The notes under the pieces are model-generated. The model saw nothing but the letters and a program-made list of their open reading frames with translations, had not been told where the DNA came from and ran no database searches. Below, one piece after another: positions 45,048-51,977 of a DNA stretch of 58,348 bases. How positions within the stretch are numbered: position 1 is the stretch's first letter; each line of letters begins with the position of its first letter. Position numbers and translations under genes: made by a program. This stretch comes from Verrucomicrobiota bacterium (lineage in GTDB: Bacteria > Verrucomicrobiota > Verrucomicrobiia > Opitutales > Opitutaceae), in NCBI GenBank assembly GCA_016222805.1, contig JACRQG010000042.1, positions 1 through 58,348 on the forward strand, written 5' to 3'.

Positions 45048-45138
45048 GCCCGGGCATTCGGCCACAATCGGCGCGGGAGACAAGCCCGGCGCGTCAGCCC
45101 GCGTGCCTCACCGGAGTTCTTCTCCAACGCATCCGCCA

Positions 45139-45220
45139 TTGTCGCCGGGGGCGGCGACCCCGGCAGGAAACGCATGGGGCAGCGAATTCCCTCCGCCGGG
45201 CTCACCGCGCCGGGCCTACC
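45139..45220. repeat. TGTAG-like palindromic element (diverged)
   Basis: The left part reads TTGTCGCCGGGGGCGGCGAC and the right part ends GCCGGGCCTACC, about 80 bp apart, resembling the element family with eroded ends. It lies in the 260-bp stretch upstream of the sulfatase pair, where I see no gene. Confidence 0.45.
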
Positions 45221-45308
45221 ATGGCGCCACCCACCTGGGGCGCGCATTTTCCCGGCGGGCCGATCCCTCCCCGCACCTCCAATTTCCAACCCGCGTCGCG
45301 GGTGAATC

Positions 45309-45804
45309 TTGGAGAGGCCTAAACGGAAACGGACACCAACGCCGGTGTTCACATTCTTCACTCCCGGAGAACGGGACCTAACGGGAACTAACCCACCCGC
45401 TAACCCTGCGGCTCCGTTTCGGGTTATCGTCGTGGTGGCGCCACCAACCCTGAAAGCTCGATACTGTCTCACCCGCCGCGGCAGCCGTGGCGACACGTTT
45501 TGCTGCAAGGACACGAAGACCGGCAAGCGCACCAGCCTCGGCCTCAACGACGAAAATGCCGCGCAGCAGAACGTGAACGCCAAGAATCAGGCGGAGCAGC
45601 ATCCGCTCCTGAATCTGCAGCTCGCCAAAGTCTACCGTCGGTCATCCCAAACGCTTCGCCCGGCTTGCCCTCGGCCACACCAGCAAGGCGGTTCGCCGGG
45701 CCCAGGCAAAGGCGGCGAAAGTAACACCGCCGCCGCTTGAAGACTACGAAAAGACCGCGGTGACCGCTCCCTTGATTCCGCTACCCGTCTCCACCACTGC
45801 CTGA
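45309..45804 (+). pseudogene. Tyrosine recombinase (integrase) remnant
   Basis: The first frame (45309 to about 45640) ends in integrase N-terminal sequence such as ARYCLTRRGSRGDTFCCKD and NDENAAQQNVNAKNQAE, the pattern I associate with verrucomicrobial phage-type integrases. A second frame (about 45640-45804, ending at TGA) carries a C-terminal piece including RFARLALGHTSKAVRRAQAK and LEDYEK, where LGHTS is the box II region near the catalytic Tyr. The whole catalytic middle is absent and the two pieces are in different frames. The gene is dead by internal deletion plus frameshift. It marks a former integrated element next to higBA. The family link is from memory of similar proteins. Confidence 0.7.
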
Positions 45805-45831
45805 CATGGACTCACTGCCCTCACTTGACTT

Positions 45832-45850
45832 TGTGACCATTTTGGTCACA
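45832..45850. promoter_or_regulatory. Likely HigA operator: TGTGACC-ATTTT-GGTCACA
   Basis: A perfect 7-bp inverted repeat with a 5-nt spacer ends 16 bp before the higB ATG. A TTGACT (-35-like) hexamer is at 45825-45830, so the palindrome overlaps the probable promoter, although I see no good -10. HigA antitoxins repress their own operon through such palindromes; that assignment is inference. Confidence 0.7.
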
Positions 45851-45866
45851 GCTGCCCCCTGACCCG

Positions 45867-46172
45867 ATGCGAATCATTACTCGGAAGTTCCTTGAAGCAT
45901 CCAAGGTCACTTACCCCAAGGCCCGGGCACCCTTGGATCACTGGCACCGCGTGACCCGTGCCGCCAAGTGGCAGAATCTCGCCCAGACCCGTCAGTCCTT
46001 CCCTCATGCCGACCAAATCACGGTCAAGAGCGGCAGGACTGTCACGGTTTTCAACCTCACCAACGATTTTCGCCTCATCACCGCCATTCACTACAATCGC
46101 CAGGAGGTCTTCACGCTCCGGTTCCTGACCCACGCGGACTACGACAAAGACACCTGGAAAAACACGCTATGA
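45867..46172 (+). CDS. higB: HigB-family toxin (mRNA interferase)
   Basis: 101 residues matching the HigB_toxin family layout: MRIITRKFLEA, LDHWHRVTRAAKWQNLAQ, VFNLTNDFRLITAIHY and the closing RFLTHADYDKDTW. These proteins cleave mRNA on the ribosome. The stop overlaps the ATG of the antitoxin gene (ATGA). The toxin-first order is the usual one for higBA. The gene appears intact while the integrase and the small gene around it are decayed, as expected if loss of the antitoxin is selected against. Confidence 0.93.
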   Translation: MRIITRKFLEASKVTYPKARAPLDHWHRVTRAAKWQNLAQTRQSFPHADQITVKSGRTVTVFNLTNDFRLITAIHYNRQEVFTLRFLTHADYDKDTWKNTL

Positions 46173-46588
46173 AAGCCACCACGCTCACCTTCGCCCGCCT
46201 CCCCAAGACTTACTCCGGTCTCGTTGCGCTACACATGCCGCGTCCGATCCACGACAAGGTGACCTACGACAACGCCGTGGAGGTCGTGCACGCGCTCGCT
46301 GGCCACAAACTGAACCACGACCAAGACGATTACCTCGCGATTATGGCCAAGCTCGTGGAGGACTACGAAAGTGAGCACGTCCCCGAGCCGAAGCCGGTGA
46401 AGGGCGTCGAGGCCCTGAAATTCCTGCTGGAGGAAAACAACCTCACCGCCGACGACTTGGGCGAGATCCTCGGCGTCAACCGGTCCATTGCCTACCGCAT
46501 CCTCAAGGGGGCCCGGAATCTCACCGCCGAGCATGTCAAGAAGCTCGCCGCCCGCTTCGCCGTCAGCGCCGATCTGTTCCTCGCCTGA
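46169..46588 (+). CDS. higA: HigA-family antitoxin, helix-turn-helix
   Basis: 139 residues from the ATG at 46169. Residues about 80-138 form an XRE/HigA-type helix-turn-helix: NNLTADDLGEILGVNRSIAY, then ILKGARNLTAEHVKKLAARF and a SADLFL end. The N-terminal half (IHDKVTYDNAVEVVHALAGH, DDYLAIMAKLVEDYE) is the toxin-neutralising, helical part. It is translationally coupled to higB and probably represses the pair through the palindrome at 45832-45850. Confidence 0.92.
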   Translation: MKATTLTFARLPKTYSGLVALHMPRPIHDKVTYDNAVEVVHALAGHKLNHDQDDYLAIMAKLVEDYESEHVPEPKPVKGVEALKFLLEENNLTADDLGEILGVNRSIAYRILKGARNLTAEHVKKLAARFAVSADLFLA

Positions 46589-46609
46589 CACGCGCTCACG
46601 CCGGCAAGC

Positions 46610-46923
46610 GGACCCCATTGGCTGACCGATTTCCACCCGCGAGCGGGCGGCCCTCTGCTGCTTCTTCTGCCGCCAGTGCTGGCTGCCGGTATCGGTCACC
46701 TTCGCCAGCCAGTTCCGTTCTTTGGTGAGTTCGAGGACAGCCACGGCCGCGAAATACTTCCGCTGTTCGGTCGCGGAGTCCCGAGTGGCTTGATCAGCCG
46801 CGCCGCCACCAACACCGGCACATCATGCGGCTGGCAGTTCAGGACCCACGCCGCCTGTTCGGCGTTTAGGCGAGCCGGCAGGTGTCCGAGCAAGGTTAGG
46901 AAGCGATGGTGGTCGTCGCTCAT
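46610..46923 (-). pseudogene. Frameshifted small DNA-binding-like protein
   Basis: From the ATG at 46923 the frame reads MSDDHHRFLTLLGHLPARLN and NAEQAAWVLNCQPHDVPVLV, then VAARLIKPLG, and then degenerates into Ser/Pro-rich sequence. The sensible continuation is in another minus frame: EQRKYFAAVAVLELTKERNW followed by LAKVTDTGSQHWRQKKQQRA. The shift lies near 46760-46770. The intact form would be a small protein of about 100 residues that I recall beside integrases in Opitutaceae, with an excisionase-like helix-turn-helix; that link is tentative. No in-frame stop closes the second frame before the antisense of higA, so the 3' end is also lost. The following 258 bp (46924-47181) hold no gene I can support. 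Confidence 0.6.
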
Positions 46924-47181
46924 GCCGGAGGTGAACTTCTTCTGCCGCCCACTTTCAGCCAGGAGCCGCGAAGCGACAACCCGGTGGTCCCCCCGAAATT
47001 CCGGTAGCCGTTCTCCCCTGAAATCGATAGCTCGTGGCTCCGGAATTTGATTCCGGCTTCGGAAACTCCGAGAACTTTGGGGCTGCAGTCACCGCGTAGA
47101 CCGCCGACGCCCCCCCGCACGTCTGGTCTCCAAGCCCCTCACGCGCAGGCGAGGTCGCCCCGACCACACGCCCGGCTTTGC

Positions 47182-50172
47182 CTAGAACCGGCCGCTGACG
47201 CCAAAGGTGACCGTCGTGCCCGGATAATTGAAGTACTCCATCCGATCGATGACACCGATGTAGCGGCGCTGCGGCTCGTTGGTGAGGTTGTCGATGTCCA
47301 CGGTGAGATTCACGGACGGCCGCACCTGGTACGAGAAGCCGAGGTTGATCAGGTTGCGCTCGAGGCGGAACACGTTGCGCGCCGCCGACGCCGCATTGTA
47401 GGTCTGCAGGAACTTGCCGGCGTAGTTCACGAGCAGGCGCGTGCTGAAGGCGCGGTAGCGCCACGTCAGGCTGGCGTTGGCGGTGCGCGGGACGAAGCCC
47501 GCCACCTGGCCCGTCTCGCGCCGGGCCCCGCCCCCGAAGGTGCCACGGGTGTCGAGGTAGGTGTAGTTGATCAACCCGCTGAGCGTCCGCAGCAGGCCAG
47601 GGAGAAAGGTGAACTGCTGCTGGTAGCTGAACTCCCAGCCCTGCACGACGGCGGTGCCGGCATTGGCCGTGCTCAGCATCGTCCAGCCTGCGTATTCACC
47701 GTTGAAGCCGTTGTCCGTCCCGGTGCCGATCGTGCCGGAGTCGATGCCGCTGACGATGTAGTCGCGAATCTCCTTGTGGAACCAGCCGACGGTGAGGTTG
47801 CCGACCGGCTCGAAGTAATACTCCAGCGTGGCGTCCCAGTTTTTCGCCGTCTGCGGAAGCAGCGAGGGATTGCTGATCGTCACGGTGCGGTTGTTTTCGT
47901 TGGGGGTTTCGGCAGGGGCGAGGTTGCCGAAGGGCGGACGCCCGAAACTGGTCGACCAACTCAGCCGGGTCTTGAGGTTGCGCGTCCAGTCGTACCAGGC
48001 GTGGACGCTCGGAAAGGCCTTGGTGTAGTCCCCCTCGAGCACGCGGCGGTTGTTGGCGTAGTCGCGGGTGGCGGAGCCGACCGGGTCGGCCGCCTGCTGG
48101 GCCGCCGTGCTCAGCGAGCGCGCGCGCACCCAGCCGTCGGCCTCATTCTCGGTCTTTTCCCAACGCACCCCGCCGAGGAAGCCGGCCCGGGAAAGCCAGC
48201 CGTCGCGGGCAACCTTCCCCTGCGCCATGAGGTACGGCGCGGTGACGGTCTCGACCACATCGCGGTACGTGGTGTATTTCGTCGTCTCCCGGAAGTAGAG
48301 GTCCTCGCGCCAGAGCGTCGGGTCGATGACCTCGCGCGCGCCGATGAACCACGAAGCCTCCCACTGCGGGATGCCGCGCGGGGACTTGCGCGCGTCCATC
48401 GTGAGGAGGTTGGGGTCATGCGGCAGGGGACCCGTGCCGGCGTAGCTCCAGCGGCGGGCGGCACTGCGCACGCCCACGTGCTGCTCGCGCCAGTGGACGC
48501 CGGCCTTGGCGAAGATCGGCGCCGCCGTCGGCAGCGTGTAGCGGGCGTCGACGCGGCCTTCGGTCACCTCGTGAATCTGCTGGTCGTTCTGGTTGGAGAG
48601 ACCGTTGGCGATCGGGCGGTAGTTGGCCGGGTTCGTGAAATCCAGGCCTCCATTCGGCAGAAACTTCGGAAAAAGATCCGACTCCGTGCGATCGATGATA
48701 AAGCCGGTGCCGGTGATCCGGTTGGTGAGCACGCCACCCTCGCCATTGCCGATGTTGATGTGCGTCTGCGTGTAGCGGGCGTTGGCCTCGATCTGCCAGC
48801 GGCCCTGTTGGTGTTCCAGACCCGCATCGACCCGGCGCAGCCGGTTGAAAAAGTTGTTCGGCCCCGTCATGATCACGTCGATCGCCGAGGCGGCAACCGG
48901 CCGGAAGGTGGTGATGCGCGAGGTATAGCCGGGAACCACCGCGGTGGTGGTGGCGTTGGGCACCGTGTTCTGATCCTGGCCGTTGCTGAAGGCCCGCGTC
49001 TCGTAGAGGCGGCGGTAGACCTCGGAATGATCGATGTAGGTGGCCAGGAAGGAGAGCTTCGTCGCGGGCGCGAGCCGGTAGTCCGCCTTGGCGGTGATGT
49101 TTTTCTGCCGGCGGTGATTGTAGAGATCGCTCGTGCGGTAGCTCCACAGGAACGCCGGATCGCTCGTGGTGTTCTGGAAATCGCGCTGCGTGAAGAACGA
49201 GCCGATGGCGGTCTCGCTGTTGAAGAGCGTCAGCGACACGCCGAGGTTGCGGCTCCCGCCAAAGGCATCGAAGACCTCCTGGTAGCCGAGATTCGCCAGG
49301 CCATGCAGCCGGCGCGCCTCCCGCTGCGGGGTCTGTTGCGTGAACGAGGGCGCCAGGCGGCCCGACAGCGTGTAGGTGAGGCGGCGGCGCTCCCGCATCG
49401 AGAGGGTCGACCGGCTCTTGAAGTTGATCGTGCCGCCGAGCGAATCGGCGCCCTTGTCGGGCGTGTGCCCCTTGATCAGCTCGATGTGCTCGAACATCGC
49501 GCCGGTGATGTTGTTCACGAAGATCGACCGCCCCATCCCGCCCTGGCCGGTCATCAGACCGCCGTCCATCGTCACGCTGTTGAGTCCCGAACCCATGCCG
49601 CGGACGGTGAAGCCCGAGAGGTTTCCGCCGGCGTCGAGTTCGCCATAGATGCCGGGCAGGCGAATCGCCACCTCGCCGGCGTTCATGTTGGGCAGGTTGC
49701 CGAAGGAATCGGTCGCCGCGATGTTCTTCAGGTTTTCCGAATTGCGGTAGGCGGTGATCGCCGCCGCATCGCCCTCGCGCTCTCCGACCACCTTGAATTC
49801 CGCGAGCTTGTAGATCGCCGAGGTGAGGTCGAAGTCCATGCTCGCGGTGGCGCCGGCGCCCACCGTCACCTGGCGGCGGACCGGATCCAGGCCGATGTAG
49901 GAAACGACCACCTCGTGGGTGCCGGCGGGCAGCGGGGTCAGCACGTAACGGCCGGTGGTGTCGGTCAGCACCGCGAGCGCGAGGGCGGGCACCTCGATCT
50001 TCGCGCCCTCAAGTAGATTGCCGGTGGCGGCATTGCTGACCGTGCCGGCCAGCGTGGCCGACTCGGCGCCGCGAACGGCGGCGATCGCGAACAGGAAGGC
50101 CACGACGAGAAGAACCTGCGGCTGGAGCCGCGGGAACGAAAACAGCTGGGACCAGGGGGGCGAGAGCTTCAT
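47182..50172 (-). CDS. TonB-dependent receptor with N-terminal carboxypeptidase-regulatory-like domain
   Basis: 996 residues from the ATG at 50172. A signal peptide (about 1-35) is followed by a CarboxypepD_reg-like domain (LAGTVSNAATGNLLEGAKIE, GRYVLTPLPAG) at about 40-115. The plug at about 130-265 contains GFTVRGMGSGLNSVTMDG and IELIKGHTPDKGADSLGGTI. The 22-stranded barrel ends in a terminal strand finishing TVTFGVSGRF, with the expected C-terminal Phe. The type is common in Opitutaceae and has no SusD partner. It imports bulky solutes through the outer membrane, here probably oligosaccharides. It is divergent from the GH5 gene at 50351, with a shared regulatory region. Confidence 0.95.
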   Translation of the reverse strand: MKLSPPWSQLFSFPRLQPQVLLVVAFLFAIAAVRGAESATLAGTVSNAATGNLLEGAKIEVPALALAVLTDTTGRYVLTPLPAGTHEVVVSYIGLDPVRRQVTVGAGATASMDFDLTSAIYKLAEFKVVGEREGDAAAITAYRNSENLKNIAATDSFGNLPNMNAGEVAIRLPGIYGELDAGGNLSGFTVRGMGSGLNSVTMDGGLMTGQGGMGRSIFVNNITGAMFEHIELIKGHTPDKGADSLGGTINFKSRSTLSMRERRRLTYTLSGRLAPSFTQQTPQREARRLHGLANLGYQEVFDAFGGSRNLGVSLTLFNSETAIGSFFTQRDFQNTTSDPAFLWSYRTSDLYNHRRQKNITAKADYRLAPATKLSFLATYIDHSEVYRRLYETRAFSNGQDQNTVPNATTTAVVPGYTSRITTFRPVAASAIDVIMTGPNNFFNRLRRVDAGLEHQQGRWQIEANARYTQTHINIGNGEGGVLTNRITGTGFIIDRTESDLFPKFLPNGGLDFTNPANYRPIANGLSNQNDQQIHEVTEGRVDARYTLPTAAPIFAKAGVHWREQHVGVRSAARRWSYAGTGPLPHDPNLLTMDARKSPRGIPQWEASWFIGAREVIDPTLWREDLYFRETTKYTTYRDVVETVTAPYLMAQGKVARDGWLSRAGFLGGVRWEKTENEADGWVRARSLSTAAQQAADPVGSATRDYANNRRVLEGDYTKAFPSVHAWYDWTRNLKTRLSWSTSFGRPPFGNLAPAETPNENNRTVTISNPSLLPQTAKNWDATLEYYFEPVGNLTVGWFHKEIRDYIVSGIDSGTIGTGTDNGFNGEYAGWTMLSTANAGTAVVQGWEFSYQQQFTFLPGLLRTLSGLINYTYLDTRGTFGGGARRETGQVAGFVPRTANASLTWRYRAFSTRLLVNYAGKFLQTYNAASAARNVFRLERNLINLGFSYQVRPSVNLTVDIDNLTNEPQRRYIGVIDRMEYFNYPGTTVTFGVSGRF

Positions 50173-50250
50173 GGCGTTGCAGGTGGGGCGGGGATGGCGG
50201 GCGGTCTCGTGGTAGTGCCGCCAGGGGTGGATCCTGAGCCTAACGCGGAC

Positions 50251-50276
50251 CGCTGGTCCTGCCTAGTAGGACCGCG
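50251..50276. promoter_or_regulatory. Inverted repeat in the divergent TonB receptor/GH5 promoter region
   Basis: CGC-T-GGTCCT (50251-50260) faces AGGACC-GCG (50268-50276) across a 7-nt centre, giving nine paired bases with one bulged T. It sits midway in the 178-bp region between the divergent starts at 50172 and 50351, a natural operator position for a regulator controlling both genes. No regulator gene is adjacent. Confidence 0.5.
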
Positions 50277-50350
50277 GCATTCTTTGGCAGGGGAACGGCG
50301 ACGATTCCCTGTGCCGAAGCCGCCGCGCGACGACACGATCACCGGTCGGC

Positions 50351-51865
50351 ATGACCTCGCTTCGCTTGGTTCGATTCGCAGGCGCGTTGGCGCTCGGGCT
50401 ACTCGCCCTTCTCCGGCCGGCTCCCGCCGCCGCCACGGCAGATCCCGCCCGCTGGCGCGGCTTCAACCTGCTGGAGAAGTTCACCCTCCGCCAGAACGCC
50501 CCGTATCGCGAAGAGGACTTCCGCTGGATCGCCGAGCTCGGCTTCAACTTCGTCCGCCTGCCCATCGACTACCGCTGCTACACCGAGCGCGATGACTGGC
50601 TGAACTTCAAGGAGAGCGTCCTCCGGGAGATCGACGACGCCATCACTTATGGGACACGGCACGGCGTGCATGTCTGCCTCAACCTGCACCGCGCCCCCGG
50701 GTTTTGCATCAACCCGCCCGCCGAACCCAAGGACCTGTGGACCGATCCGGAGGCGCAGGACGCGTTCGTGGCCCACTGGGCGATGCTCGCGCGGCGCTAT
50801 CGCGCGATCGCGCCCGAGAACCTCAGTTTCAACCTGCTCAACGAGCCCACCCGCAACACGCGCGAGGCCTACCTCGCCGTCAACCGGCGCGCCATCGAAG
50901 CCATCCACCGCGAGGATCCCCGACGGCCGGTGGTCGTCGACGGCAACAACGTCGGCCGCGAGCCGACCTCCGAGTTTGTTGCCCTGCCCCACGTCATCCA
51001 GGCGACCCGCGGCTATCACCCCGGCACGATCTCGCACTATCGCGCCAACTGGGTGAAGGGTTCGGACCGCTGGCCTACCCCGCGCTGGCCCGGGCCGGTG
51101 GTTGTCGGCCGCCTCTACGGTCCGTCCAAACCCGACCTGCGGTCGCCGCTCGTCCTCCGGGGCGACTTCCCGGCCGGCACCGAGCTCGCGATCCGAATCC
51201 ACCAACTTTCCAGCAAGGCCCGGTTGCAGGTCCGGGCCGACTCCCTCCCGGCGGGCGAGTTGCTCTGCGATCCCCGCACGCAGGCCGCACAGTGGAAACC
51301 CGTGCCGAAGGACAACGGCGGGTGGACCTACCACGAGCCCGTGGGGGAGCGCCTCTTCTCCGTGCGCCTCAGCGCCGCCGCACGGGAACTGGCCCTGGAA
51401 AACATCGAGGGCGATTGGCTCATTTTCAGCGAACTCCGCCTGCAGCTGCCCGGCCGGCCGGCACAGACCTGGGAAACGGACCAGGAGTGGGGCCGGCGGC
51501 AGACCACCCTCGACCTGGCAACCGATGGCACCCTGCGCGCGCCGGCCGGTACCCGCTCGGACCAGATGCTCCGGGATTATCTCCAGCCCTGGATCAAGAT
51601 CGCCGGACAGGGCGAACAGGTCTTCGTGGGCGAATTCGGCTGCTTCAACCGTACGCCGCACGACGTCGCCCTCGCCTGGATGCGCAACTGGCTGGAACTC
51701 TGGCGCGACGCCGGCTTCGGCTGGGCGGTCTGGAACTTCCGCGGCGGCTTCGGGATCCTCGATAGCGGACGCACCGACGTCGCCTACGAGGACTGGCGCG
51801 GCCACAAGCTCGACCGGCGGATGCTCGAACTCCTCCAGGAGTTCTCGGGTCGGACGTCGCCTTGA
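50351..51865 (+). CDS. Secreted GH5-family glycoside hydrolase with a large insertion
   Basis: 504 residues from the ATG at 50351 with a signal peptide (about 1-28). GH5 motifs appear in order: GFNLLEKF, ELGFNFVRLPIDYR, HVCLNLHRAPGF, SFNLLNEPT with acid/base Glu165, and VFVGEFGCFN with nucleophile Glu428, then GFGWAVWNFRG. The two catalytic Glu are 263 residues apart, far more than usual for GH5. The extra residues (about 250-385) look like a beta-sandwich (PLVLRGDFPAGTELAIRI, LQVRADSLPAGEL) of carbohydrate-binding type. Flanking TonB receptors suggest it produces oligosaccharides for import. The substrate (beta-glucan, mannan or other) is not determinable here. Confidence 0.92.
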   Translation: MTSLRLVRFAGALALGLLALLRPAPAAATADPARWRGFNLLEKFTLRQNAPYREEDFRWIAELGFNFVRLPIDYRCYTERDDWLNFKESVLREIDDAITYGTRHGVHVCLNLHRAPGFCINPPAEPKDLWTDPEAQDAFVAHWAMLARRYRAIAPENLSFNLLNEPTRNTREAYLAVNRRAIEAIHREDPRRPVVVDGNNVGREPTSEFVALPHVIQATRGYHPGTISHYRANWVKGSDRWPTPRWPGPVVVGRLYGPSKPDLRSPLVLRGDFPAGTELAIRIHQLSSKARLQVRADSLPAGELLCDPRTQAAQWKPVPKDNGGWTYHEPVGERLFSVRLSAAARELALENIEGDWLIFSELRLQLPGRPAQTWETDQEWGRRQTTLDLATDGTLRAPAGTRSDQMLRDYLQPWIKIAGQGEQVFVGEFGCFNRTPHDVALAWMRNWLELWRDAGFGWAVWNFRGGFGILDSGRTDVAYEDWRGHKLDRRMLELLQEFSGRTSP

Positions 51866-51977
51866 GCGACGACGCCCGCCGCGCTGGCTTGACCCGATCT
51901 CGGCCCCGGGTTCACGTCGCTATCCGTCCGGTGGCGGGTTCCCGCTCCCGCCCGCCGTCGGACCAACATCCTGCACC

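Noticed and set aside
47040-47056. Small palindrome CCGGAAT-TTG-ATTCCGG
   Set aside because: It is in a gene-free stretch with no promoter or gene start near enough to suggest a role; kept only as a note.
47047-50016. 989-codon plus-strand open frame
   Set aside because: It is antisense to a TonB-dependent receptor with all expected segments.
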